From CBDAKK01 sp965196605 (GTDB lineage Bacteria; Spirochaetota; Spirochaetia; WTKD01; G963693115): 64,000 bases of DNA. Positions 51,553 through 61,861 of the stretch are shown here, piece by piece (the first letter of the stretch is position 1; each line of letters begins with the position of its first letter). Made by a program: the position numbers and the translations under genes. Under the pieces are notes generated by a model. It was given only the letters and a program-made list of their open reading frames with translations. It made no database searches and was not told where the DNA came from. Where the stretch lies: contig CBDAKK010000001.1 in NCBI GenBank assembly GCA_965196605.1, positions 372,001 through 436,000 of the forward strand, read 5' to 3'.

Positions 51553-52858
51553 GATACCTCCGTATAATTTTTATTATTTCTAATAATTTTTATTATACCT
51601 ATATACATGGTGATTTTGTTTTTGTGGGGGCAAGCCCCCACACCCCCAAGTATTAAGTGAACGCTTCTTATGCCGTCCATGGCACAGGCATCGCGCGTTT
51701 GAACTTTCGACTTTGATGCAAGCTCCATGCTTGCGTACAGTATCTCTGTTATTACTGCTTTAGCACACAGGATGTTTTGCTATAAGTTCCATGTCTGTGT
51801 CGCACCGTCCATGGCGCCCCCTTAGCCCCGTGATGTCGGCTCCATATTAATTACACGGGACTCCATCCTGCTTCGCAGATACGCAGTCACTGCTGACAAC
51901 TGCATCCAGCGGAGCAACGCGGAGCGTAACATGGATACTCGCAGACATTGGGGCGGTCGTTTGCTCCGCTCCATTTAACGTTTCTAGCCGCACCGTCCTT
52001 GGCAGCCTTAATGCCCCATGATGTCGGCTCCATGTTAATTACACGGGACTCCATCCCGCTTCGCGGACATGGGGCGGCTGTCCATCCTTGGCGCCCAATC
52101 TGTGCCATCCGTGGCACGGGCGTCGCCCGTTCTTCGTGCTCACGACTTTGGTGCGAGTACTCCATTTTTGCTACGCTGCGCTCCGCTATCTAAATGTCAG
52201 TACCCCCTCGCTTCGCTCGTGACTTTTTGATTCTTTTTCATAATTGCACTTGTGCCTTGCTCCCTATGGCGTTAGCCTCACTCGCGTAGCTTCCTAGACT
52301 CCGTTCCTTAGTCCCTATGGCGTAGCCCCGCAACTGCACCACTTCTTTAGGTGCGAGTGCCCTATTTCTGCACCGTCCATGGCGCTCTTATTTGCCCCAT
52401 CCATGGGGCGAGCGACCGCTGCGCTCCGCAATCTGAATGTCAGCACCCGTTCGCTACGCTCTCGACATTTTTTCTTTGGTACCTTTCTTGTTGTCGCTTG
52501 CTCTATTTCATGTTCCATCCTTGGCGCCCCTCAGCCCCATCCGTGGGGCGGTCGTCCACTAACGCTCCACCATCTAGCAGTGGCGCCCGCTCGCTCTGCT
52601 CGCGTTATTTCGAAAAAAGAAAAAAGTTGGGAGCCGTTAGGCGAGCGGCTAGAAACGATTAAAATAAGTGTCGCAACGCGACACAGAGATGGAACTTATA
52701 GCAAGTACGGCCATCCGAATAGATAGCGTATTTAGAATAGCTCCTTGGCAACAAAAGGCATTCATAAAAAACTGCGTAAGCCCTCGCGCGCGGAGCGCAG
52801 ACAAGCGTGATATTTCGTGGGGGGTGTGGGGGAGACTCCCCCACAAAAAAACCATTTG
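51553..52858. repeat. Repeat block E upstream of the TRAP operon
   Basis: 1.3 kb without a credible gene. Next to the cupin start is an AT-rich dyad (51562-51598) whose ends are GTATAAT and ATTATAC, a possible promoter/operator. Then a GTGGGGG hairpin (51624-51641), one reverse copy of the GTGTGCTAAAGCAG unit (about 51731-51777), the exact inverted 129-bp copy (51863-51991), and a last hairpin at 52825-52843. Much of 51780-52100 is the reverse complement of modules in blocks C and D. Confidence 0.8.
51863..51991 (-). repeat. Long inverted repeat, right copy (129 bp)
   Basis: Exact reverse complement of 35637-35765. Recombination between the two would invert about 16 kb holding gltBD and the catabolic cluster. 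Confidence 0.85.
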
Positions 52859-53143
52859 TTACTTACACGCTATGGTCAAGCCTGTCTTTGTTTTTTTTAC
52901 ATAGAGAGATGCGTCTTTGACATGGAGTACATAGTCGGGTTCATGAGGGACTTGAGGCGGCGCTGGTGAAATTTTGCAAAGTTCCCTCATAAGGCTGATC
53001 TTACCGTTCGCTTCACCCGTCATTTTACCAAGTTCATGCCACTTTTCTCGCGTTGTTACGTAGGTCAGCACACCCGTTGTAAAGGCAATAATAAGGCAGC
53101 ACATACTCGCCACGCCGAAAGTCACAAATATTTTTAGTTTCAT
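52859..53143 (-). CDS. Small membrane protein of unknown function
   Basis: 94 residues with one N-terminal TM or signal-like segment (about 5-28, VTFGVASMCCLIIAFTTGVL) and a polar remainder. Its first 15 codons lie inside the left 129-bp direct repeat; the right copy contains the same beginning but runs into a stop after 23 codons. The gene probably existed before the NHL gene insertion and was partly duplicated by it. Confidence 0.5.
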   Translation of the reverse strand: MKLKIFVTFGVASMCCLIIAFTTGVLTYVTTREKWHELGKMTGEANGKISLMRELCKISPAPPQVPHEPDYVLHVKDASLYVKKTKTGLTIACK

Positions 53144-53226
53144 GTAGACATTCTACATGCACTCTCGCTCATGCTTCAAAGCTTAGGCTCATGTACTACC
53201 ACAGCTCGGCTAGTATTGCGTCAATT
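53098..53226. repeat. 129-bp direct repeat, left copy
   Basis: Matches 54561-54689 at 127 of 129 positions (AC versus GT near 53123). It includes the 5' end of the 94-residue gene and a duplicate of the last 31 bp of the hsdM-hsdS gene. The two copies enclose the NHL lipoprotein gene. Confidence 0.9.
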
Positions 53227-53313
53227 ATTTTTAGAAAACAAATTAAGGGGCTTGCACATGCGCACTTAGGTACATGTCATATGTCGATGCTGTGCTGCCT
53301 AGTATATTACTTT

Positions 53314-54438
53314 TTATTTGTATTCCAACTTCCTAATCACATGTGCCGTGTAATCGACAACGTAGAGTAAGCTGTCATTCACTAGTGCTATTCCGTCTGG
53401 AAACCCAAATTCGACTACGCTTCCATTTTCATCTTTAAAACTTTTGACAACCGTGATAACTTTTTTTGTATCAAAATCAATTTTCTGAATACGCTTATTT
53501 TCAGAGTCGGTAACATAGAGCGACCCGTCTTGAGCTACGGCTATTTCATTTGGTCCCTTAAAAGTAGCTGTCTTTCCATCCTCGTCTTGGAAATCCTCGG
53601 CAATAGTCTCTACATTCTTCGTTGTAACATCAATTTTACGAATGCAATGATTACTATAATCAGCAACATAGAGTGCCCCATCCGCGGCTATTGCCATGCC
53701 GGCCGGGGCGTCAAATTGAGCTGCAGTTCCAACTGCATCATTGTAGCCTCTAGCTCCGCTACCTGCGATGGTCTCCACTTTGCTCGTTGTAAAATTTATT
53801 TTTAGAATACGATGACTATTCTGATCAGCAACATAGAGCGAACCATCGCTCGCTACCAGAACTGCATCTGGATGATTAAACGTAGCTATGTTGCCTGTAT
53901 CGTCTTTGAAATTCGAAGCTACAGTTGTAACTGTATCATTTGCGATATCAATCTTACGAATGCGATTATTATAAGTATCAGCAACATAAAGTACATCATT
54001 AGAAGCTACCGCTATTCCAAATGGCTGACTAAATTGAGATTTGGCTAGCGTTGTATCCCCGGCTTCAGTCCCACCACCGGCTATGGTGCTCACAGCTCCT
54101 GTAGCGGGATTTATTTTTCGGATACGGTGATTCAGAGAATCGGTGACATAGAGTGATCCATCATCCGCCATGGCCATGCCAGACGGCTTATCAAATTGAG
54201 CATCCGCTCCTGTTGCGTCATTGTATCCTCTAGAACCTCCAGCTATGGTCGTAACATACCACACCTTCGGTTTTGATGGAGCAGGTATTTTCGGGGGGCT
54301 TGGCGTTTTCGGTGGCTCCGTTTTTGTTACACTTTGTGTAGACGTCCCCGTGCCCCCGCTGCCTGGACACGAAAGAACACCAATCCCTAATACAACCGAT
54401 ACTATTAACAATAGTTTTTTTGCTGTTACATTACCCAT
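53314..54438 (-). CDS. NHL-repeat lipoprotein 1
   Basis: 374 residues from ATG 54438. Signal with lipobox KKLLLIVSVVLGIGVLSC, then a Gly/Thr/Ser/Pro/Lys linker (35-70) and six NHL blades (FDKPSGMAMADDGSLYVTDS; NHRIRKI) forming a six-bladed propeller. It should sit on the membrane surface and bind protein or carbohydrate. Paralogous genes lie at 61862 and 63257. The gene is flanked by 129-bp direct repeats, so it is a recent cassette. No SD is visible at either candidate start. Confidence 0.8.
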   Translation of the reverse strand: MGNVTAKKLLLIVSVVLGIGVLSCPGSGGTGTSTQSVTKTEPPKTPSPPKIPAPSKPKVWYVTTIAGGSRGYNDATGADAQFDKPSGMAMADDGSLYVTDSLNHRIRKINPATGAVSTIAGGGTEAGDTTLAKSQFSQPFGIAVASNDVLYVADTYNNRIRKIDIANDTVTTVASNFKDDTGNIATFNHPDAVLVASDGSLYVADQNSHRILKINFTTSKVETIAGSGARGYNDAVGTAAQFDAPAGMAIAADGALYVADYSNHCIRKIDVTTKNVETIAEDFQDEDGKTATFKGPNEIAVAQDGSLYVTDSENKRIQKIDFDTKKVITVVKSFKDENGSVVEFGFPDGIALVNDSLLYVVDYTAHVIRKLEYK

Positions 54439-54560
54439 GTTATAATGCATAGGAAATAACAAAAGCAGAATCAAATTTTTTAATTAAAATTTCATTAAAT
54501 GAAAGCTTTGTGTTCGCAGTCCCATGAATTACATACACGCCTGTATAGCAATGCTATAGT

Positions 54561-54689
54561 AGCACATACTCGCCACGCCGAAAGTCGTAAATATTTTTAG
54601 TTTCATGTAGACATTCTACATGCACTCTCGCTCATGCTTCAAAGCTTAGGCTCATGTACTACCACAGCTCGGCTAGTATTGCGTCAATT
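54561..54689. repeat. 129-bp direct repeat, right copy
   Basis: Right-hand partner of 53098-53226. It covers the last 31 bp of hsdM-hsdS and a truncated version of the 94-residue gene start. Unequal crossing-over between copies would delete NHL lipoprotein 1. Confidence 0.9.
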
Positions 54690-57112
54690 TTTTTTTGCAT
54701 TGCCTGAGCAAGAGTTTTGCATTGTTCTACAGCTTGTTGCTCCGCATCAATTTCTGCGACTATGCGCTCTTGCACTTCTAGGGGTGGGAGGGGGATTTGT
54801 ACAGATTTTACTAAATCCTTGTTTAGGTTTTTTACGGTTCCTCCTCTTGCTAATCTCAAATATTGCTCCTGTAAAAATTTTGTTCCTAAAATTTGATAAA
54901 GAAAATCTGTAGTTATTTGTTGCTTGTCTGTAATTCTAATTAATAACCAACCATCATGAATTGCACCATTAATTTTTACAATATAGGGTCTACCAAAACT
55001 CATCGAGTTAGAAAGTATAAAGTCTCCTTCTTTTACTAACCTTGTACTCGAAACACCTTCTCTTTTTATTTTCTGTTTTGTTTTAGTCACATATTTATCT
55101 TCTACTGCAACATCGCCTATCTTTATCCAATTTATTCCATTTTCATCTTTTGTAATATATTTTTCTATAGGCCTTGGAGACCCACCTCTTTGAATCTCAC
55201 ACACCTCCCCCAAGGCCACCAGCGGCCACTGCGCGTCAATGGTAAAGCGCGGCTTCCAGTGTTCAGTGACTTGCTTTGTTCCGTCTATGACGCTTTGGCA
55301 CTGTGTAATTTCCTCGACTATATGTTCTTGCACCTCCAGCGGCGGCAGGGGGATTTTGAGATTTGAATATTCTGAAATCCAATAACGTTTATGTTGTGTA
55401 GGAATAAATTGTATTTTTTGCATCATGTAAAAAACAAATTTGACGTTTGCTTTTTCATTTGCTTTCAAAATTTTCATAGCCGATGATTTTACTTTAAAAG
55501 AAAAATTTACAAATTTTATTGCTGTAGTAAAATCATCAAAAATTATTACAGGTAATTTCTCATTAGGAAATATATTTTCTATTTCATTTGTATAACCTAA
55601 TATAAAAGACTTTCCCGCTGTTAAAACAGGGATTTTATACTCATGCTTGTAGTCTGTAGAAGATACTATATAATTTGTTGGTTGCTCATATACCAAAACC
55701 TCCCCCAACGCCACTAGTGGCCACTTTGCATTGCGGTAGTCTGTCGTCTCACGGTAGCGTTCGGCGCTAAGGTTGTACTGGCCGTCTTCAGCTATGCGTG
55801 CTTTTTTCGCCGCAAAGGCGTGCGTGTTGTTTTCTTCCAACTCCTGCGTCTTTTGCCAACGCTGCAATGCGCGCAAGGCCTCGGGCAGGTCGTTTTTTTC
55901 CACGGGGCGTCTTTGGGCGCCCAAGTCGTAGCCGTCGTGTTCCACCTTCACAAACAAAACTTCGTCACGCCCTTGCTTGTGAATTGCGCGGTCAAGAAAC
56001 AAAATGCTCGTCTTCACCCCGCTGTAGGGTTGAAACACGCCGCTGGGCAAACTCACCACCGCATAGAGCCCCCAATCTTCTATAAGTTTTTTACGCAAAG
56101 CCTTGTAGGCATGGGCAGTTTGAAACACAATGCCCTCGGGTACAATAATGCCCGCCCTGCCATTGGGACACAAATGCTCAGCAATGTAGTCCACAAAAAG
56201 CACTTCCGAACGCTTTGCATCAACGCTAAATTCTTTGTGCGGGGTTATTCCACCCTTGGGCGTCATAAAGGGCGGGTTTGCCAATATAATATCAAAATCG
56301 TCCTTCCAACGTATGTCGCTTGTAAGCGTGTCGTACTCATATATTTTAGGCTCCACAAATTTATGCAGGTACAAATTCACAAGAGCAAGTCTGACCATGT
56401 CAGGTGAAATGTCGTACCCCACAATACTTTTTCCAAGCTCGGTTTTTTCATTAGGAGTGAGCGTCAGGTCGGAGTTTTGCTCCACTATGTGCTTGTAGGC
56501 TGAAATCAAAAAGCCCGCCGTTCCGCATTCAGGGTCGAGAATGCTGTGGTCTTTTTGCGGGTTCACAGCTTCTACCACAAAGTCAATAATGTGGCGCGGC
56601 GTACGAAACTGCCCCGCATTTCCTTGACTACCCATAATAGAAAGCAAATACTCAAAAGCGTTTCCCAAGCTCTCGCTGTTATCATAAGTGAAGTTATTTA
56701 TTTCGTTCAAAAAAAGCCTTAATGTCCGCGCATCGCGAAAAGGCAAAAATGCCCCCTTGAAAATGTCGCGGAAAAACTGTGGAATCTGGCTGTGTTTGGG
56801 CAGCATCTCAAGCGCCTCTCCATACAAGCTCAGTTTTTGCTCGGATGTACACGTGCCATGCATCAGTTTTCTCCACGAATACTGCGCGTACTTCTTCTCT
56901 TTCTTCTCCTCGTCCTCCTCGGTAGCATCTATATAATCTACAAAAAAAGTTGCCTTTCCCCCAAGTTTTTCGGACTCCCTATCAATGTCATCCATAAACT
57001 TGAAAATGAGCGCGATGGTAATTTGTTCCACCTGCGCCTTGGGGTCGGGCACCTTACCTACTAAGACGTCTCTCGCAGCGTCTATACTGCGTCTTGCCTC
57101 TTGGTCTAACAC
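54659..57112 (-). CDS. Type I restriction-modification: fused HsdM methyltransferase and HsdS specificity subunit
   Basis: 817 residues. Residues 1-450 are HsdM: N-terminal helical bundle, motif I DPECGTAGFL (193-202), motif IV NPPF (279-282). Residues 475-817 are HsdS with two target-recognition domains, each starting WPLVALGEV and ending in IPLPPLEVQE plus a helix. In ordinary type I systems M and S are separate genes. The fused protein would methylate adenine at a bipartite site. It overlaps HsdR by one base or so (57112). The end lies in the 129-bp repeat. Confidence 0.85.
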   Translation of the reverse strand: MLDQEARRSIDAARDVLVGKVPDPKAQVEQITIALIFKFMDDIDRESEKLGGKATFFVDYIDATEEDEEKKEKKYAQYSWRKLMHGTCTSEQKLSLYGEALEMLPKHSQIPQFFRDIFKGAFLPFRDARTLRLFLNEINNFTYDNSESLGNAFEYLLSIMGSQGNAGQFRTPRHIIDFVVEAVNPQKDHSILDPECGTAGFLISAYKHIVEQNSDLTLTPNEKTELGKSIVGYDISPDMVRLALVNLYLHKFVEPKIYEYDTLTSDIRWKDDFDIILANPPFMTPKGGITPHKEFSVDAKRSEVLFVDYIAEHLCPNGRAGIIVPEGIVFQTAHAYKALRKKLIEDWGLYAVVSLPSGVFQPYSGVKTSILFLDRAIHKQGRDEVLFVKVEHDGYDLGAQRRPVEKNDLPEALRALQRWQKTQELEENNTHAFAAKKARIAEDGQYNLSAERYRETTDYRNAKWPLVALGEVLVYEQPTNYIVSSTDYKHEYKIPVLTAGKSFILGYTNEIENIFPNEKLPVIIFDDFTTAIKFVNFSFKVKSSAMKILKANEKANVKFVFYMMQKIQFIPTQHKRYWISEYSNLKIPLPPLEVQEHIVEEITQCQSVIDGTKQVTEHWKPRFTIDAQWPLVALGEVCEIQRGGSPRPIEKYITKDENGINWIKIGDVAVEDKYVTKTKQKIKREGVSSTRLVKEGDFILSNSMSFGRPYIVKINGAIHDGWLLIRITDKQQITTDFLYQILGTKFLQEQYLRLARGGTVKNLNKDLVKSVQIPLPPLEVQERIVAEIDAEQQAVEQCKTLAQAMQKKIDAILAELW

Positions 57113-59640
57113 TATGGGTTACTCCTAAACTGATCGAGGTTCACATAATCTTGTATGTACTTTGGCACAGACTCTCTCCACGCCTCTCCTAACGCCTTAA
57201 ACTCTGCCATAGTAAAACTACTATTCGCAGCCAGTGCTGCAAAGCGCTTTTCTTTTATAATCCTTTCAAACTCTTCATCGCTAATATATGCCTTTATAAA
57301 ATTTTTAATAAGCATGACTTGTTCGCTCTCTGGTTTTTTAATAGCAATAAATTTTTGACATTCGTCTTCCAACAATTCTTGCTTGCTTTTGAAGCCATCT
57401 CTAAACCCAAAAATGCGCTCTAGCACTTCACGCCATGTAATCTGTCTATCGAGGTTTTCGCTCTCACGTATTGTTTCTAAGTTCAAAAAAAGCGTAGGGT
57501 GGTTTTCGTATTTTGCGCGTATTATGGAAACAGCCTCATCCCACCGCTCATTCTCTACCGCAGTTTTAATTTCCTCATCTGCTGAAATTTCTTTCTTTGC
57601 GTCTTCAAAAAACTTGCGGTCTATTTTCATTCCTTCAGACCCAATGGGGCGCTCGCGTAATGTTTTTATTGCGTCGGGGTCAGAAATTGTTACTTGCTCA
57701 ATAACAGCATCAATGCTTGCAGCATCCCCTGCGCCTTCCCCATCACCGCGTTCTATGGGTGACAATTGCAAGACTTCGTCGTAGTTAAATTCTTCTTCAA
57801 AATACTCGCAATTCGCAAAAAAATCAAAGAGCTTGAAGTGGTGTTTTTCCTCTGAGCCTTTGCCTTGGTATTCAAAGGTGTGTCTCCTCGTTCCACGCCC
57901 CTTCATTTGAATAAAATCAGTGGGTGAAAAAACCGGACGCATAAGCACAAGGTTTAGTATATCTGGGCAGTCGTAACCCGTGGTCATCATACCAACGGTT
58001 ACGCAGACGCGGGTTTTGCTGGTTTTGTAATCGTCCAAAAATTTTGTCTTGCCATTAAGGTCATTCTTGGCAAACTGTTTTGCAAAGTACGCCGCCTTTA
58101 CAACATTAGAGGTAACCTGCACGGCAAAGTCTGAATTGTATTTCTCAGGCCACGCCTCAGTTGCAATTTTGTTCAGCGTCTGCGTTATTTTTGACGCGTG
58201 CTCTTGGGTCACACAAAAGACAATGCTTTTTCCAATCTCTCCACTCATTTGGTCTCTGAGTGCCTTTTCTAACAAGGCCTTGCAAAATACGTAGTTTGTT
58301 TTTTCTGAAACAAATCTTCTTTCAAAATCTTTCTTATAAAAAACCCTGTCTATATTTTCGCCCTCGTAAGTCTGCCCCACAACCGAATAACCCTCTTTTG
58401 AAAGAAGTTCAGTACTAATGTTCGTACGTGCGTCCACCGTTATCGAGTTTATCAAAAATCCTTCTTTCACCCCATTGGGCAAGCTGTATCTAAAAGTGGG
58501 CTCTGCGTCCTTGCACCCAAAGGTGACATACGTATCAAGCAATTGTCTTCGTTCCCATGCCCGCGGGTCTCTGCTTGCAAGTGTGTTGGGGTCTATATTT
58601 TTGAGGTAGTTCTTAGGCGTAGCAGTAAGCCCAAGCTTGTAACCAATAAAATACTCAAAAACCGCTCTTGAATTTCCACTAATGGCACGGTGCGATTCAT
58701 CAGCAATAATCAAGTCAAAATCAGTAGGTGAAAACAGGGCTTTATATTTGTTTTGAAAGGTAAGACTTTGAACGGTAGAAATAACAATATCGGCCTTCTT
58801 CCAATCATCGCGATTTTGTTTATAAACAACACTTTCAAAATCCTTTTGAAGATAGGTATTAAAATTTTTATGTGCTTGATCTTCTAGCTCCAAACGGTCA
58901 ACCAAAAACAAAATTCTTTTTGCATTAGCAGTTCGTAAAAACAATTTGATAACCGCAGCAGAAATAAGCGTTTTACCCGTGCCCGTTGCCATTTCAAAAA
59001 GAAAGCGGTCTTTTCCTTCAGCAGCTGCTTTTTGTAAGGAATGAATAGCTTGCACTTGATAGGGGCGTAATATTTGTATTCCATGCTTCGATATGTATTC
59101 CCCTCTTGTTTTTTCATTTCTATACTCTGGGTCATCTTGTAAATACGGGTTTTGACTCAGCGCTATATAATCATTTTCCACTACTTCCTCTGCAAGGCTT
59201 TTCTTGCTGGGCACAAAGTCACACCTATGCATGAGCGACTCTTGCGTTGGAAATTTTGTAATAATATAAGGATCGCCACTCTCGGTGTCCCAAAGATAAT
59301 GAAGATTGCCGTTTGACAAAATAATAAAACGAGCTTTGTTGTTGCCAGCATAGATGCGCGCCTGTTCTTTTCCATCTAAGGGGTTCTTGTGTTCTCGTTT
59401 TGCTTCCAAAACCACAAGGGGAAAATTTTTATCATTAAGAAGCAAATAATCGACAAAGCCCTTGTGGGTTTTTTCAAAGTCATAGCCCAATGCTTCTCTC
59501 TCGCCGCGCGAAATTTTCACCTGTGATTCCAGTTGTATATTTGCCCTGCCTTCCTTCTCATCATCAAAAAATCTCCAACCCGCCTCTTTGAGCAAGGCAT
59601 CAATTTTTAAGCGCGCCCTTGCCTCTCTTGCATAAGCCAT
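57112..59640 (-). CDS. hsdR: Type I restriction enzyme, HsdR subunit
   Basis: 842 residues from ATG 59640 (AAGGGGG 6 nt upstream; the in-frame TTG 6 nt earlier is unlikely). N-terminal nuclease motif D64-x14-E79-x-K81 (VDYLLL ... VVLEAKRE). Motor motifs: P-loop MATGTGKT, IADESHR, GLTATP, and a C-terminal helicase half with TTGYDCPDI and QMKGRGTRR. It translocates DNA and cuts unmethylated molecules together with the HsdM-S protein. There are no signs of damage. Confidence 0.9.
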   Translation of the reverse strand: MAYAREARARLKIDALLKEAGWRFFDDEKEGRANIQLESQVKISRGEREALGYDFEKTHKGFVDYLLLNDKNFPLVVLEAKREHKNPLDGKEQARIYAGNNKARFIILSNGNLHYLWDTESGDPYIITKFPTQESLMHRCDFVPSKKSLAEEVVENDYIALSQNPYLQDDPEYRNEKTRGEYISKHGIQILRPYQVQAIHSLQKAAAEGKDRFLFEMATGTGKTLISAAVIKLFLRTANAKRILFLVDRLELEDQAHKNFNTYLQKDFESVVYKQNRDDWKKADIVISTVQSLTFQNKYKALFSPTDFDLIIADESHRAISGNSRAVFEYFIGYKLGLTATPKNYLKNIDPNTLASRDPRAWERRQLLDTYVTFGCKDAEPTFRYSLPNGVKEGFLINSITVDARTNISTELLSKEGYSVVGQTYEGENIDRVFYKKDFERRFVSEKTNYVFCKALLEKALRDQMSGEIGKSIVFCVTQEHASKITQTLNKIATEAWPEKYNSDFAVQVTSNVVKAAYFAKQFAKNDLNGKTKFLDDYKTSKTRVCVTVGMMTTGYDCPDILNLVLMRPVFSPTDFIQMKGRGTRRHTFEYQGKGSEEKHHFKLFDFFANCEYFEEEFNYDEVLQLSPIERGDGEGAGDAASIDAVIEQVTISDPDAIKTLRERPIGSEGMKIDRKFFEDAKKEISADEEIKTAVENERWDEAVSIIRAKYENHPTLFLNLETIRESENLDRQITWREVLERIFGFRDGFKSKQELLEDECQKFIAIKKPESEQVMLIKNFIKAYISDEEFERIIKEKRFAALAANSSFTMAEFKALGEAWRESVPKYIQDYVNLDQFRSNP

Positions 59641-59813
59641 GGTCAACCCCCTTTTAAAACATGCACTACTTTAATTTTAAATTATATGAGTAGAGCATGG
59701 TACACACACAAGTGTCAAAAAACTTATGTGACACCCATGAATCAAGGCATTACTTACGGCGCGCCCTTGCATACTGTGTCGCATGCTTGTACCACATACT
59801 ACTACTTCATTTT

Positions 59814-61568
59814 CTACATCCGCTCTATGTACGGAATGTTCAAAAGATGCAAGGCATGCTTCAAAACCTGCAAGGTAGCTTTGGAAAGTAGCATGCGCGC
59901 TTTTTGTACCCGCGCGTCATCACACGTGGCAATGGGCGTGCTCTGGTAAAAAGAGGCAAAGAGGCAGGCGCATTCATAGGCATAACGAGCTACTATGGAC
60001 GGGTCGTACTTAAGCGCTGCCTGCTGCACTGCGTACGAAAAGTGCGAAAGCTTGTAGGCAAGTTGCCATTGCATGTCAGAAGTGCTCTCGCCCCAATGCG
60101 CGGAAACCTCAGGCATGGAAAACTTGCGCAACATGCTGGTAATGCGCGCGCAGGTGTACTGCAAATAAGGCCCTGTATTCCCTTGAAAGGAAATGGAACT
60201 TTCAGGATTAAAGGTAAGGTCTTTTTTTACGTGCACGTTCAATAAAAAGTAATGCACCGCGCCTAAAGCCACTTTATAGGAGGTTGCCTCAAGGTCTTCA
60301 AGCTCCTCGTTTTTGCCACGCGCACAAATTTGCGCACGCACCAGCGAGGCTATATTTTCCAATAGCTCGTCTGCATCAACTACCGTACCCTCACGGGACT
60401 TCATGCGCCCATGAGGCAAATGCACCATGCCGTAGCCAATGTGATGCATGTTTTTTTTCTGCGCGGGCTCAAAGCCTAACTTTTCCAAAATGTGAAACAA
60501 GACCGTAAAATGGTAATTCTGCTCATGCGCCACTACGTACAGCGCCGTGTCACAAGGCCAATCGGCATGCCGCAAGTAGGCCGTGCCCAAGTCCTGCGTT
60601 ATGTACACACTGGTACCATCGGCGCGTAAAACAACCTTGGTGTCTAAATTTATTTCAGCAAGGTCTATTACCACCGCCCCCGCTTCATTTTTGTGAAACA
60701 CACCTCGTGCAAGCCCATCTTCTACCACCTGCTTGCCTAGCATGTAGGTTTCGCTCTCCTTGTAAACAGCGTCAAAGCATATGCCCGTTTTTTCATAGGT
60801 CTCGTCCAAGCCCTCCAGCGCCCACGCATTCATCGTGCTCCACAAGCCTCGCACGTCCTCATCGCCGTTTTCCCAACGCACAAGCATGCGCTGCGCCTCT
60901 TCCTCCGCGCGCTTCTCTACCTCCGCAAGCTTTGCAAATTGCACGTAGTAATCACCCACAAAGTGGTCGCCCTTTACCCCTTCACTCTGCGGGGTTTTGC
61001 CCTCACCAAATTTTTCATACGCAAGCATGGACTTACAAATGTGAATGCCGCGGTCATTTATGAGGTTGACCTTTCTCACCTCGGCGCCACAACAACCAAG
61101 CAAGCGACTTATGCTCTCACCCAAGACGTCGTTGCGCAAGTGCCCAATGTGAAGCGGCTTGTTGGTATTGGGCGCAGAAAACTCCATCATAATACGCGCG
61201 CCCTTTAATGCATCACTTGATGCACACGCCTCCCCAGCATGCATTATTTCTTCAACTATGGTTTGCATTGCAGCATCACGCTGCAAAAACACGTTTACGT
61301 AGGGGCCTACGCTGCGCAAATTACCCCGCGCCTCAAGGTCACTGCGCGCGCTATGGTGTTCTACAATTTTTTGCGCAAGCTCTACGGGGCTTATGTTTAT
61401 GCCCCCAGTGCGTAAGTGCGCGCAAATAGGAAACATTGGGTAGGCAATGTCACCCTTGCTAAGGTCAGGCGGCGCATTGGCAAGCACGGCGTCTTTGGGT
61501 ACCGCGTAGCCCAACTGCACTAAAAGCGCATGTACATACTCGTTCCAAAAAGGAGTAAGCGTGTTCAT
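59814..61568 (-). CDS. argS: Arginyl-tRNA synthetase
   Basis: 584 residues, full length, class I. Tokens: N-terminal Add1 domain, APNTNKPLHIGHLRNDVLG with HIGH, KMSK-equivalent region GRMKSREGTVVDADE, and the C-terminal anticodon-binding DALR domain (TCARITSMLR; LLSKATLQVLKHALHLLNI). GAGGGG lies 7 nt before ATG 61568. It attaches arginine to its tRNA in the cytosol. It is an essential single-copy chromosomal marker between the restriction system and the NHL genes. Confidence 0.95.
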   Translation of the reverse strand: MNTLTPFWNEYVHALLVQLGYAVPKDAVLANAPPDLSKGDIAYPMFPICAHLRTGGINISPVELAQKIVEHHSARSDLEARGNLRSVGPYVNVFLQRDAAMQTIVEEIMHAGEACASSDALKGARIMMEFSAPNTNKPLHIGHLRNDVLGESISRLLGCCGAEVRKVNLINDRGIHICKSMLAYEKFGEGKTPQSEGVKGDHFVGDYYVQFAKLAEVEKRAEEEAQRMLVRWENGDEDVRGLWSTMNAWALEGLDETYEKTGICFDAVYKESETYMLGKQVVEDGLARGVFHKNEAGAVVIDLAEINLDTKVVLRADGTSVYITQDLGTAYLRHADWPCDTALYVVAHEQNYHFTVLFHILEKLGFEPAQKKNMHHIGYGMVHLPHGRMKSREGTVVDADELLENIASLVRAQICARGKNEELEDLEATSYKVALGAVHYFLLNVHVKKDLTFNPESSISFQGNTGPYLQYTCARITSMLRKFSMPEVSAHWGESTSDMQWQLAYKLSHFSYAVQQAALKYDPSIVARYAYECACLFASFYQSTPIATCDDARVQKARMLLSKATLQVLKHALHLLNIPYIERM

Positions 61569-61819
61569 GCATTTCCCCTCATGCTGCGTTGTAACAAAAC
61601 GGCAGCGTCTGCATCAAGTTTCTGTATTGCAATGTCCATGTGTGTATTATAAAGTTTCTTATATAAAAGAAAGTATCTCCAAGCTTTTTACTCATGCAAT
61701 GGTAACGCAAGCACGCATAATTTGTACAAAACATACGGGGCTGTAAGCACAATACGTGCTATTATGCTCCTCAACCCCATGCTCAAAATAACTTTTTTAG
61801 TTATTTTAAATAATTTTTA

Positions 61820-61847
61820 TTGACTTTTTTTGATTACTTGCTATAAG
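61820..61847 (+). promoter_or_regulatory. Promoter of NHL lipoprotein 2
   Basis: TTGACT (61820-61825), 16 nt, TATAAG (61842-61847). The start point would be close to 61854, which is itself an ATG, giving a very short or absent leader in front of the poly-A switch. Confidence 0.6.
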
Positions 61848-61861
61848 TTATATATGGGAAT

